Shown here piece by piece: positions 26,390-35,102 of a stretch of DNA of 64,000 nt. The DNA is from Acidaminobacter hydrogenoformans DSM 2784 (GTDB lineage: Bacteria > Bacillota > Clostridia > Peptostreptococcales > Acidaminobacteraceae). Position numbers and translations under genes: made by a program. Each line of letters starts with the position of its first letter. Position 1 is the stretch's first letter. The DNA lies in contig NZ_FMWL01000002.1 in the NCBI RefSeq assembly GCF_900103005.1, forward strand, positions 341,395-405,394, written 5' to 3'. The notes beneath the pieces were generated by a model. That model was not told the DNA's origin, ran no database searches, and saw only the letters and a list, made by a program, of their open reading frames with translations.

Positions 26390-27511
26390 TTACCACTTCT
26401 CAAGAAATCGCCCAATCTTACAAGCCACTTCAACCCGCTTGTTCTGAAACCCGTGGTCGCTGTCCAGCAGATGCGCCTCCAGCAGCGCCCCAGAGGCTTC
26501 AAGAGCCTGCCTCAGCGGCTCATAATGAACTTCTGCCGGGCCATCCAGATCTCGCGACCCCGCCAGCAGCAACACGGGCCGCCCCTTCATCAGACCCGCT
26601 TTCCCGGAAATATCCCACGCCTCTGCATGATCACGGATCTCCTGGGTCAAGGCCTCGACGTCGCCCCCAACGGTGAGCTTGACAAGACTTTCAAACATAC
26701 CCTTCATTTGGGCTTCAGCCTCAGAATCTATCTCGATCAGTTTCGCCATCCGTCCAAGATCGTAAACAGATAACGCAACACACCCTCTAATCCCTGGATC
26801 CTCCTGAGCCGTCAGCATGGCCGCGAAGCCCCCAAAACTGTTGCCTGCTATAAAAAGCCGCTCCGGATCAACGCCGAACTCATCCACCGCCGCCTCCGAA
26901 CGCAGATAAGCCAGTGCCACGCGGATATCCTCCAGCGCGTTTTCAAAGGTAAACGTCCCATCGCTGCCCCAAGTACCCCTATAATGGAAAATCATGACGT
27001 TCCAACCCAGTCGCCGGACGGCATGGGCCAGATCAAAGTTGCGCTCATTGCCCGGAAAGCCGTGAAGCAGCAGAAGCGTGGGCTTTGCGCCATACAGTCC
27101 GCCCGCTTTTTCGGATCCCCCAGGTGTCAGCATGACCCCAAAGCGTCGCTCGCCACCCTGTTCCAAAATGAGCTGGTACAGATCAGGTGCAGGCGATAAC
27201 CCTTCATCCGGATCTGTCATAAGCCTCCGGAAGATCGCCTCATCCGTCTTTTCGGCCACAGTCTCAGCTTCATTTTCCTGCAGCTCAAACCGCTTCACTT
27301 TTGCACCGTCTACGTTGACCTCTTCTGTAAACATCTCCAGGGGCCTGACCCAGAGGCCGCCTTCACCGTAAAGGGGCTGATATAAAACCATCGGCAAACC
27401 TGTTTCTGAGTGGCGGACTACGTCAAGGACTTTATAGCGATTTCCCTTGAAATGCCGGTACACCCCACCAGGCACCACCGCGCCCTTCCACACCTCATCT
27501 TTTTCCATCAT
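26390..27511 (-). CDS. DUF1653 domain fused to alpha/beta hydrolase
   Basis: Residues about 10-65 are a DUF1653 domain (PGGVYRHFKGNRYKVLDVVR, then YGEGGLWVRPLEMF), normally a stand-alone protein. Residues about 120-373 are a serine hydrolase of the prolyl-oligopeptidase/DLH type: oxyanion segment LLLHGFPGN, nucleophile elbow GNSFGG, acid in AGSRDLDGP, and His in DSDHGF. Substrate is unknown. The ATG at 27511 has GGAG 6 bases upstream, and the gene start overlaps the end of folA. Confidence 0.88.
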   Translation of the reverse strand: MMEKDEVWKGAVVPGGVYRHFKGNRYKVLDVVRHSETGLPMVLYQPLYGEGGLWVRPLEMFTEEVNVDGAKVKRFELQENEAETVAEKTDEAIFRRLMTDPDEGLSPAPDLYQLILEQGGERRFGVMLTPGGSEKAGGLYGAKPTLLLLHGFPGNERNFDLAHAVRRLGWNVMIFHYRGTWGSDGTFTFENALEDIRVALAYLRSEAAVDEFGVDPERLFIAGNSFGGFAAMLTAQEDPGIRGCVALSVYDLGRMAKLIEIDSEAEAQMKGMFESLVKLTVGGDVEALTQEIRDHAEAWDISGKAGLMKGRPVLLLAGSRDLDGPAEVHYEPLRQALEASGALLEAHLLDSDHGFQNKRVEVACKIGRFLEKW

Positions 27512-28070
27512 CAAGCTCTCCTTTCAGTGCGGGACTGGGCCGCACCACGCGGGACTGGGCCCGCTCATAATTGACATACTGATAAATCAGGTCGTCCTGA
27601 CTGTAACGCCTCGAATTCCACACCGGGACCCAGTCAGGATCCTCGTCCAGATTCGGAATCAGCGTATCCGATTGATCAAAAGAACGAAACACTTTTGTGA
27701 TCAGCGCATGGTCACACCAAGACAAGCACTGCCTGGCAAGCTGCCCGCCGCCTATCAGAAACGGCCTCAGCGCGCCGCCGCTCTCCATGACCAAGCCTTC
27801 CACCAGCGTCTTCAAAGCCTCCAGACCATGAACCACCGTGACACCTTGCCGCAGGAAGTCCCTGTCCCGCGTCACAACAATGTTAATCCGGTTTGGCAGG
27901 GGCTTTTGATCCGGGAGGGACTCAAAGGTCTTTCGCCCCATAATGATGATGTTGGATTTCGTCATACGCCTGAAGCGCCTTAGGTCCGCATGGATCTTGA
28001 ACAGCATGTCGCCGTCATACCCAATATTCCAATTACTATCTACAGCAAAAATCATAGTCCAAGGCGTCAT
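27495..28070 (-). CDS. folA: Dihydrofolate reductase
   Basis: Reduces dihydrofolate to tetrahydrofolate with NADPH; THF is also the acceptor in the hut pathway. Motifs: MIFAVDSNWNIGYDGDMLF, IIMGRKTFESLP and FLIGGGQLARQCL. At 191 aa it is about 25 residues longer than usual, and the extra C-terminal residues (from YERAQSRVVRPSP) are encoded by two units of the dispersed GGGACTGGGCC repeat. Its ATGA start overlaps the stop of the EamA gene. Confidence 0.93.
   Translation of the reverse strand: MTPWTMIFAVDSNWNIGYDGDMLFKIHADLRRFRRMTKSNIIIMGRKTFESLPDQKPLPNRINIVVTRDRDFLRQGVTVVHGLEALKTLVEGLVMESGGALRPFLIGGGQLARQCLSWCDHALITKVFRSFDQSDTLIPNLDEDPDWVPVWNSRRYSQDDLIYQYVNYERAQSRVVRPSPALKGELDDGKR
27529..27561 (+). 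repeat. GGGACTGGGCC repeat pair inside the folA 3' end
   Basis: GCGGGACTGGGCC occurs at 27529 and 27549, 20 bases apart, the same period as the array at 56481. It is read as coding sequence for the last residues of dihydrofolate reductase. Confidence 0.8.
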
Positions 28071-28945
28071 CTGGACACCACCTTTCCGAACTGGGACTTG
28101 AGTTCAATCAGCATCAGGCTGGCCAGCATCAGGATCGCACCCACGTAACCCCTGAAAGACAGAACTTCGCCAAGAAAAATATAAGCGACTATAACAGAAA
28201 ACAGGGGTTCAAAGGTAAAAATGATGCCGGTGTGCGTCGCCGTTGTATACTTCTGGGCCACGGTTTGGGTCACAAAGGCAATGGCCGTGGAAAAGACGCT
28301 GAGGCCCAGCACCACCATCCAGTTTGAGAAGGACACCGGCAGCGTGGGCGTTTCGAGCACAAAACTGAAGGTCGTCGCGTAAACACCTACAAAGCCCAAC
28401 TGGATCACCCCGAGGGCCACTGAATCCACCTGCCGGGTCAGGCGCTCCGTCACCAGAATATGGACCGCAAACGCGACCGAGCACAAAATACACAGGATAT
28501 CTCCCAAGTTAAAGGTAATGGACGTCCCAGCTATCAGAAGCCAGACACCCACAATAGCCATTGCAATGCTGATGACCGTCAGCCTGTCCTGCTTAATCCG
28601 GAAAAACGCAAAGTTGATCATAGGCACAATAATCCCTGAGAGACAGGTCAGAAAGCCCGCATTCGACACGGTGGTGTGCCTGACCCCAAAAGTCGCGAAA
28701 ATAAAGACGCAAAACAGAATCAGCGACAGCACCGCAGCCCGCTTCACCGTCCCAAAATCCACCGCCATCAGCCGTTTTCTGAAAATCACCGAAGTCAGAA
28801 TAAACGCAATGACGAACCTGAGCGCTATTAGATTGAATTCATTTAAATCTCCCAGGCCCACTTTAGTCAGCAAATTGGAAGTTCCCCAGAACATGACCAC
28901 CATGATCAGGGCTAAATCCGCTTTTCTCTGAACCGTCAACGCCAT
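28067..28945 (-). CDS. EamA/DMT-family transporter
   Basis: Membrane protein of 292 aa with ten hydrophobic segments arranged as two EamA repeats (ADLALIMVVMFWGTSNLLTK and DILCILCSVAFAVHILVTER start the halves). The family exports amino acids or other metabolites; the substrate is not predictable. The start at 28945 follows GGGAG by 10 bases. It is translationally coupled to folA by a 4-base overlap. Confidence 0.88.
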   Translation of the reverse strand: MALTVQRKADLALIMVVMFWGTSNLLTKVGLGDLNEFNLIALRFVIAFILTSVIFRKRLMAVDFGTVKRAAVLSLILFCVFIFATFGVRHTTVSNAGFLTCLSGIIVPMINFAFFRIKQDRLTVISIAMAIVGVWLLIAGTSITFNLGDILCILCSVAFAVHILVTERLTRQVDSVALGVIQLGFVGVYATTFSFVLETPTLPVSFSNWMVVLGLSVFSTAIAFVTQTVAQKYTTATHTGIIFTFEPLFSVIVAYIFLGEVLSFRGYVGAILMLASLMLIELKSQFGKVVSR

Positions 28946-29046
28946 TATGTCATCACTCCCTTGGCAGCCCAAAGTGCCTAAAATACATAAATAAGCGCTT
29001 AGACATGCGCTTATAAAAGTGCTCAAACAAACAAGCAAACAAAAGC

Positions 29047-29385
29047 CTATTTCAAAATTACAACCGTAACGCCTTCATTCCCGTTAATCCGTCTTTCATA
29101 ACGCTCCAAATCCTTGCAGACTGACAGCGCCTCTTTTTTTCTCCAGGACCAGCTCGTCCCGCCAAACCAAAACCGCACCAGCCCCCGCAGCTGATCCTCA
29201 TCCAGTGTCTTTTGAACCGCCACGCGAATTGTGCCTCCCACGCCAGTGGATCCATAGCCATGGATCACAACCACGGCTTTCGCACCCTGACGTTTCGCTG
29301 TCATGAGGCCATCTTTCAGTCGCCGCACCGCGGTCGCCGCATCTGGCATGCCCCGTTCCAAATTCAGCTCCGTCACCTTCTGCAT
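29047..29385 (-). CDS. Small Smr-domain protein
   Basis: 112 aa, essentially only an Smr domain: N-terminal ELNLERGMPDAATAVRRL in place of the usual LDLHG, then VVVIHGYGSTGVGGTIR, the conserved core. Smr domains cut or bind branched DNA or RNA, and MutS2 carries one at its C terminus. Here it stands alone. The ribosome-binding site GGTGAC is weak. The 137 bases on to the next gene are AT-rich with nothing recognised. Confidence 0.8.
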   Translation of the reverse strand: MQKVTELNLERGMPDAATAVRRLKDGLMTAKRQGAKAVVVIHGYGSTGVGGTIRVAVQKTLDEDQLRGLVRFWFGGTSWSWRKKEALSVCKDLERYERRINGNEGVTVVILK

Positions 29386-29522
29386 TATATTGTCACCATC
29401 CGTTTATCAATATGTGAATTGGGTAATAACACACCGTAATCACCTCTATCTTACACCGTAAAACTTGCACCGTAAAACCCAAATTTTCCAAAATTATTTC
29501 AAAGAGAGAAAGGATGGTTCAT

Positions 29523-30017
29523 GTGGCAGTCAAATTTGATGGCAAACGTCTCTTTAAAACCCTCGTCCTCAACGAAGCCAAAGTCGCGGAGTTTTACACG
29601 ACTCTTGCCGGCGAAATGAAGGAAGGCAAAGGCCGCAAGCTCTTTGAGCGCATGGCGAAAGAAGAGCTCCGGCATGAAAAGATCTATGCCGCCCTCCTCG
29701 ACAAGCTTCCAAATGATGGCGAACTCGACCTCGACGACGAAGATGCCGAGTACATGAACGCCTTGATCCAGGACAATATGTTTGATGACGCTGAGGACAC
29801 CGTCGCCAAAGTCAGAGGTAAATACGCCAAGGACGACGCCCTGACCATTGCGGAGAAGATCGAGCGCGATGGCCTGATCTTTGTGAGCGAGCTCATGCGC
29901 CTCTATCCGGATGTGGCGCCGGATGAAATCAAAGTTGTGCTGGCAGAGGAGCGCAAGCACCTTAAATCCGTGCTGCAGGCCAAGATGGATTTTGCGGCAG
30001 ACGTGCTGATGCTCTAA
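29523..30017 (+). CDS. Ferritin-like/rubrerythrin-type diiron protein
   Basis: 164 aa four-helix protein with Glu and ExxH motifs of the rubrerythrin fold: NEAKVAEFYTTLAGEMKEGK, EELRHEKIYAALL, and LAEERKHLKSVL near the end. It lacks the rubredoxin domain of rubrerythrin. Such proteins detoxify peroxide or store iron in anaerobes. The GTG at 29523 has AAAGG 9 bases upstream; an ATG at 29514 lies too close to that site. Confidence 0.82.
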   Translation: MAVKFDGKRLFKTLVLNEAKVAEFYTTLAGEMKEGKGRKLFERMAKEELRHEKIYAALLDKLPNDGELDLDDEDAEYMNALIQDNMFDDAEDTVAKVRGKYAKDDALTIAEKIERDGLIFVSELMRLYPDVAPDEIKVVLAEERKHLKSVLQAKMDFAADVLML

Positions 30018-30072
30018 CGCCGGTGCGGGTGCGAAGGCAGCAGACTGTGGGGAAATTGACCATCGGCATAAC

Positions 30073-30114
30073 CTTGGCCTTGGCCTTGACTTTGACCTTG
30101 GCCTTGACTTTGAC
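30073..30114 (+). repeat. Short tandem repeat of CTTGGC/CTTGAC units
   Basis: The 18-base unit CTTGGCCTTGACTTTGAC is repeated exactly at 30079-30096 and 30097-30114, preceded by part of a further unit. The 259-base gap 30018-30276 also holds a GCCGATGGTC copy (30058-30067) and a terminator. Confidence 0.85.
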
Positions 30115-30168
30115 CTTACCCTTTATGCCCGCTCATGAAGAAACTTGCTTCAGCCCCTTAAAATCCCA

Positions 30169-30226
30169 AAAAAGCAAAAGCCGCTGTCCCCTCACGTCCC
30201 TCAGGACGCGAAGCCGCAGCGGCTTT
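30169..30226. terminator. Terminator of corA
   Basis: AAAGCCGCTG (30177-30186) pairs with CAGCGGCTTT (30217-30226) around a 30-base loop. On the minus strand TGCTTTTTT follows, ending corA transcripts. Confidence 0.78.
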
Positions 30227-30276
30227 CTTGTGTATATTTTCACTTAATTCAATTCCAAACGCAATGTCACAAAGCT

Positions 30277-31212
30277 CTAAAACAGCTTCTTCTTCCACAT
30301 CACAAAAGTCGACAGCACCGCCAGGCCTATGGTGATGAGAATAATCATCACAAACGCCCACGTATGCCCCGCGAGAGGCACCGGCACGTTCATGCCAAAG
30401 AAGCTGGCGACAATGGTCGGTATCGCCATAACTATGGTGATCGAGGTCAGCAGTTTCATGACAATATTGAGATTGTTCGAAATCACCGACGCAAACGCGT
30501 CCATGGTCCCGCTGAGAATATTGCTGTAAATGGTGGCCATCTCAATAGCCTGCTTGTTCTCAATGATGACATCCTCCAGCAGGTCCTCATCCTCCGGGTA
30601 CTTCTTGATGGCTTCCAGCCGCAGCATCCGCTCCAGCACCACCTCGTTGGCCCTCAGGGACGTCGAGAAGTACACCAGGCTCTTCTCCAGCTCCAGCAGC
30701 TGGATCAGCTCCTTGTTCTTCAGGGATTTGTGCAGCTCCCGCTCAATCTGGCTGCTGCGGCGGTCAATCTGCTTCAGGAACATCAGGTAATAAGACGCAT
30801 TTTTATACAGGATCTGCAGGATAAACCGCGTCTTTTTAAAGGTATAAAAGCTGCGGATGCTCCCCCCTGCAAAGTCCCGGATCAGAGGCACATCCTGGGT
30901 GCAGACTGTAATAATGGAGTCCCCCGCCAGGATAATGCCCAGCGGCAGTGTATTGTAATATTTGTTGTTCTCCGACGGCTCAATCATGGGCACGTCCACC
31001 AGAATCAGCGTCGAGCCCGGCTCAATCTCGATCCGCGCCCGCTCCTCTTCGTCCAGCGCTGCCCGCAGATGCGTTGGGTCCATGTCCGGAAAATCCCGCA
31101 AAATCCCCTGCAGCTCCGCCTCCGTGGGCGCCGTCATGTGGATCCAGCAGCCGTCCCCGTTTTGTTCCACGCTTTCCAGCTTTTCGCCGATGGTCTTGAA
31201 AATCTGTTTCAT
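30277..31212 (-). CDS. corA: CorA-family magnesium/divalent cation transporter
   Basis: 311 aa. A large soluble N-terminal domain is followed by a long helix and two C-terminal membrane helices. The pore signature GMN is in VASFFGMNVPVPLAG. AAGGAG precedes the ATG by 9 bases. Monocistronic with its own terminator. No M-box riboswitch was seen in the 279 bases upstream (31213-31491), which hold no gene I can support. Confidence 0.93.
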   Translation of the reverse strand: MKQIFKTIGEKLESVEQNGDGCWIHMTAPTEAELQGILRDFPDMDPTHLRAALDEEERARIEIEPGSTLILVDVPMIEPSENNKYYNTLPLGIILAGDSIITVCTQDVPLIRDFAGGSIRSFYTFKKTRFILQILYKNASYYLMFLKQIDRRSSQIERELHKSLKNKELIQLLELEKSLVYFSTSLRANEVVLERMLRLEAIKKYPEDEDLLEDVIIENKQAIEMATIYSNILSGTMDAFASVISNNLNIVMKLLTSITIVMAIPTIVASFFGMNVPVPLAGHTWAFVMIILITIGLAVLSTFVMWKKKLF

Positions 31213-31491
31213 CGCATTCGCTCCTTATTGGCAGCCCGCAAGAGGTCAAGATGCAGGCCAAACGCGCAGCGAAAACGGATGAACCGGATCAGCGTCTACG
31301 TCCTCCTGGACTTGTCCCCTTGCAAAACTGCCTCTTCATTTTTAATTTTCAGCATTCTACTCGGTCCAGCGTCCATGACGCTTCACACTCCTTTTCAGCT
31401 ATTCAGCACAATACAGCGAAGCCCTTAAAACAGCAGGAAAAGTGGGAGGAAGCTGATGACACGCACCCTCTTCCCCCCAGTTTAATAATTT

Positions 31492-32289
31492 CTACAGGTA
31501 GTTCTTCCTGTAATAAATCTCTTCCATTTCATAGCGCAGGCGCTTCGTAATATTTCTTCGCTCCTCTGCGCTGAGGTCCACCTTCTCCGTCGAAAACAGA
31601 TAGTTATCCAGGTCAAACTTTCTGAGCAGCATTTTCGTATGGAAAATGTTCTCCTGGTAAACATTAGTATCAATGGCGTTGTAACGGTCGAGCACGTCCG
31701 GTGAAATGTAATCCTGAATGGACGTAATCTTGTGGTCAATGTAAAATTTCTGGCCGTTCGTGTCCCTGGTAAAGCCACGTACTCTATAGTCCAGGTTGAT
31801 GATGTCCGAATCAAAGGACTCAATCAAGTGGTTGAGGGCCTTCAGCGGGGAAATCTCACCACAGGTCGAGACATCAATGTCCACCCTGAAGGTCGAAATG
31901 CCGTCTTGAGGGTGACTCTCCGGGTAGGTGTGCACGGTAATGTGGCTCTTGTCCAAATGCCCTACTATGGCGTCCCTGTAAGCAAGCTGCCCCATGTTGC
32001 AGGAGGCGTCAATCTCGCTGGCTCTGATTGGTGTTTCCGAAATCAGAATGGTGACGCTTGCCCCCTCCGGATCATAGTCCTGCTTCGCGATATTCAGAAT
32101 GCAGGCCCCAATCATCTCGGTGACCTCCGTCAAAATATTCGTAAGACGCTTGGCATTGTATTGTTCATCGATATAATCGATGTATTTTTTTTGGTCATCC
32201 CTGCTGCTGGTGTAACAAATATCAAAGATGTTAAAGCTTAACGTCTTTGTCAGATTGTTGAACCCATACAGTTTGAGTTTATCATCCAA
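31492..32289 (-). CDS. speD: S-adenosylmethionine decarboxylase proenzyme
   Basis: Makes decarboxylated SAM for spermidine synthesis. At 265 aa it belongs to the E. coli-length class. The self-cleavage site is [13 protein letters not shown], with Ser115 becoming the pyruvoyl group. The catalytic Cys is in [12 protein letters not shown]. It starts with TTG behind AAGGGGG. No spermidine synthase gene (speE) is next to it. Confidence 0.95.
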   Translation of the reverse strand: MDDKLKLYGFNNLTKTLSFNIFDICYTSSRDDQKKYIDYIDEQYNAKRLTNILTEVTEMIGACILNIAKQDYDPEGASVTILISETPIRASEIDASCNMGQLAYRDAIVGHLDKSHITVHTYPESHPQDGISTFRVDIDVSTCGEISPLKALNHLIESFDSDIINLDYRVRGFTRDTNGQKFYIDHKITSIQDYISPDVLDRYNAIDTNVYQENIFHTKMLLRKFDLDNYLFSTEKVDLSAEERRNITKRLRYEMEEIYYRKNYL

Positions 32290-32376
32290 CGATTCGACCC
32301 CCTTCTGTGAACCTCTTACAATCTAATATTACATCATAAAAAGCAACAAAGATCAAATTATTTGTTAAACCTTGCG

Positions 32377-32421
32377 AAAAAAAGATCAAGGGAATCCTGT
32401 ATGAAGGTATCCCCTTGATCT
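32377..32421 (-). terminator. Terminator between kynU and speD
   Basis: On the minus strand AGATCAAGGG pairs with CCCTTGATCT around an AT-rich loop, followed by TTTTTTTCGC. It lies upstream of the speD start, so it ends kynU transcripts. The rest of the gap 32290-32552 shows nothing else clear. Confidence 0.85.
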
Positions 32422-32552
32422 ATTTGGACTTAAGGCAAAGGAGCCGACTAAAAAAAAGAAGTCTGTCGTAACTTCCCCCGCAGGAGGAAAAGGTTCAAAC
32501 GCTGTTCCCATGCACTTCTCCCCCGCATTTTTCCCTGACTGCAGTCCCACCG

Positions 32553-33833
32553 CTAAGCCACTGTCCCCCGCTTTGACGAGTAATTCTCAAACAGCTTTTC
32601 CTCCATAATCTTTACAAGGGTCTCAACCACCCTGAAAACCTCTGTGAACGAGGTGTAGAGAGCAATTGGCGCCAGGCGGATCACATTTGGCGCCCTGAAG
32701 TCCGGCATGACCCCATTGTCCTTGAGGGCCTGATTGATCCGAACTGCGTCATCATGCTCCAGGGCCACGTGGCCGCCCCTGCGCTCAGGCTCACGAGGAT
32801 TTCCCACACTGAAGCCATAGCCGGTAAGCTTATCATCAATCAAGGCCATCAGATAATCTGTCAGCTTCAAGGATTTTTCACGAACCTGATCCATGCCCAG
32901 TCTGTTAAAAATCTCCAAAGACCCCTCCAAAGGCGCCATACTGAAAATGTTCTGCGTCCCTGACTGCCAACCCCCGGCATTCCTGAGCGGCTCAAAGGTA
33001 TTTAAAAGATCAAACTGCTTATCCTTGACATACCCCTGCCAGCCCGCAAGCCCCGGGTGCCGGCCAAAATGACGCTTATTTAAAAACAGCGCCGCATTCG
33101 CCCCCGGACCCCCATTCAAATATTTATACGTACACCAGACGGCAAAATCCACGTCCCACTTCGAAAATTCATGAGGCACCGCCCCCACACCGTGGCAGCA
33201 GTCAAATCCTATAATAATCCCACGCTCATGGGCCGCCTTTGTCAGCCGCGCCACATCCAGCAGCTGACCGCTTCTATAGAGCACGGAAGGAAACACCGCC
33301 ATGGCCACATCCTCCGTCATAGCCTCGATCAAAAAGTCCTCGTCCAGGGTCCGCCCATCCAGGCTCTTGACCTCCTTCAGACCCGCCTCAGGCGAAAGCC
33401 CCTTGAGCCTCAGCTGGCTTTCAATGGCATAACGGCTCGTAGGAAAAGTCAGATCATCCACCAGGATCTTGTAACGCTGATCCGTAGGCTCATAAAACGT
33501 CGCGATCATGGAATGCAGGTTCAGCGTTGTGTTCGACATCACCGTCACTTCCTCAGGCGCCGCCCCCACGAGCCCCGCCATCATGGCCCCCAAGTAATCC
33601 TGGTACAGAAACAGCTGTGGCTCCGTCTTCGTCCAGCAGTCGATCCCCATGCGCTTGTAGTCTTCCAGCACCCTGAGCAGCGACGCCTCTGCCGCCTTTG
33701 GAAACAGCCCCAGTGAATTGCCGTCCATGTAAATGACGTCGTCGTTGATGAAAAATTCATTCCGCACCATTCTGAGCGGATCCTTGCCGTCGAGCTCCGC
33801 CGCGTAGCTGACACCTTTTTCATACAAGCTCAT
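32553..33833 (-). CDS. kynU: Kynureninase
   Basis: PLP enzyme that cleaves kynurenine to anthranilate and alanine. 426 aa with YMDGNSLGLFPKAAEA near the start, PLP lysine in WCTYKYLNGGPG, and GWQSGTQNIFSMAPLEG. Without other kyn genes nearby it may salvage kynurenine or act with the cyclase-family hydrolase at 8.3 kb. AAGGAG lies 8 bases before the ATG. A MarR regulator gene is upstream on the same strand. Confidence 0.94.
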   Translation of the reverse strand: MSLYEKGVSYAAELDGKDPLRMVRNEFFINDDVIYMDGNSLGLFPKAAEASLLRVLEDYKRMGIDCWTKTEPQLFLYQDYLGAMMAGLVGAAPEEVTVMSNTTLNLHSMIATFYEPTDQRYKILVDDLTFPTSRYAIESQLRLKGLSPEAGLKEVKSLDGRTLDEDFLIEAMTEDVAMAVFPSVLYRSGQLLDVARLTKAAHERGIIIGFDCCHGVGAVPHEFSKWDVDFAVWCTYKYLNGGPGANAALFLNKRHFGRHPGLAGWQGYVKDKQFDLLNTFEPLRNAGGWQSGTQNIFSMAPLEGSLEIFNRLGMDQVREKSLKLTDYLMALIDDKLTGYGFSVGNPREPERRGGHVALEHDDAVRINQALKDNGVMPDFRAPNVIRLAPIALYTSFTEVFRVVETLVKIMEEKLFENYSSKRGTVA

Positions 33834-33957
33834 AGTTCACACTCCTTATTTTAATTCGTACCCTAACTATATATTACATTATTTAATCTATTTTTCAATC
33901 TTTTTTTATATTTTAATTTCGTGTCCGAAGTATTTTCGAAAATTCCACCCTCCAGAA

Positions 33958-34398
33958 TCAATCCCCTGTTAAATGCGCGTTGTACAGCCTCAGCCACTTC
34001 AGCATCAGCTGCACCTCCTCCTCTGGCAGCACGCGCAGCTCTTCCTGCTCATAAGCCAGCACCACCTCAAAAGCCTGTCTCCGAATCTCAGTCCCTATTG
34101 CCGTCAGCCGGATCTTCTTCGACCGCGTGTCCCGCTCATCTGTAGTCCGCTCAATCCAGCCCTTTCGCTCCATCAGCTGCAGCATTGGCGTCAGGGTCGC
34201 CGCGGTCAGCGTCAGCACGTCTCCGAGCGCCTTTTGCGTCATCTCTTCCTCAAGCCAGAGCCGCGATACCACCCTGTACTGCGCAAAGGTGATCCCCAGC
34301 GGCTCCATCCGCTTGCTCACCGCCACCTGAATTTTCCTCGCGATTTCAATGAGATTGAACCCCATCAAATGATCATAGCCCTGTTCCATCCTAACCAC
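33958..34398 (-). CDS. MarR-family transcriptional regulator
   Basis: 146 aa winged helix protein: QYRVVSRLWLEEEMTQKALG, LTLTAATLTPMLQLMERKGW and the wing RTTDERDTRSKKIRLT. MarR proteins usually repress neighbouring genes and release on binding aromatic compounds, so control of kynU, 124 bases downstream, is plausible. Start codon choice (GTG 34398 or ATG 34389) is uncertain because neither has a strong ribosome-binding site. The 277 bases upstream hold no gene. Confidence 0.9.
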   Translation of the reverse strand: MVRMEQGYDHLMGFNLIEIARKIQVAVSKRMEPLGITFAQYRVVSRLWLEEEMTQKALGDVLTLTAATLTPMLQLMERKGWIERTTDERDTRSKKIRLTAIGTEIRRQAFEVVLAYEQEELRVLPEEEVQLMLKWLRLYNAHLTGD

Positions 34399-34675
34399 TC
34401 ACTTTCTAAGGCAAAGGATTCAGAAGCCCACAAGCAAACCCCTAAAAACCTTGTTTTTGCCGATGGTCCCCCATCCCCAATCCCTCCAATTTTCACCTAT
34501 CTCTACATCCTTCGTACCCAAAGCAAATCGCCTTACTCGACGCCTATTCGACATCCACATGTAAAATTCCTGCCTGACGCACCTTCGAACTGCACCCCAC
34601 CCCACAATAGACTTCTATATTTTTTTTATTTTTTATAAAATTTTTAAAATTATTTCTATTTTTCTTCCATTCACC

Positions 34676-34704
34676 TTGACACACGAAAAAGACAAGCCTA
34701 TAAT
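34676..34704 (+). promoter_or_regulatory. Consensus sigma-A promoter of the paaK leader
   Basis: TTGACA (34676-34681), 17 bases, TATAAT (34699-34704): a perfect match to consensus. Confidence 0.92.
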
Positions 34705-34710
34705 CACGTC

Positions 34711-35018
34711 AACGAGTTTATTTCCAAGTAACTGCGTCGACGGAGAAAAGTAATCGCGCCAAGGCCTTTCAGGGAGGGAACCCCCAGACTGTAAGTGTTC
34801 CCAGGATCCCGCGCGGCGAAGTTCTCTCCCGAGCATTCAGGCTGAACCCCAGCGCTGTAGGCCTGAACGGCTGTCCCCGTTACCGGACAAAAAGATACGG
34901 AAGCTGCCCGAACCCATAGCCGCTTTCTCGTCTTTACAAAGTGGGCCTTTGGCCTATCAGGGTGGTACCGCGGAGCAAACCTTTCGTCCCTTTTCAGGAT
35001 GAGGGTTTATTTTTTTTG
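34711..35018 (+). promoter_or_regulatory. T-box leader of paaK, probable tRNA-Phe specificity
   Basis: The core AGGGTGGTACCGCGG (34959-34973) is followed by a terminator whose stem starts AAACC and ends GGGTTT before TTTTTTTT (34976-35018). In stem I, AGTAA occurs near 34750 and GCGAAG-TTC-T near 34818. Aligned with the asnS leader of this window (GTGAAA-AAC-G), the specifier is TTC, a Phe codon. The T of TGGT would pair with the A discriminator base of tRNA-Phe. The T-box is certain; the specifier is a hand alignment. Confidence 0.9.
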
Positions 35019-35102
35019 TGCTAAGCTTACATAATTTCATTGCCATTTCACCGCTAACAACGTCGCGCCCTCACGGGCCAAGGATTACAGGAGGTTGAAC
35101 CC

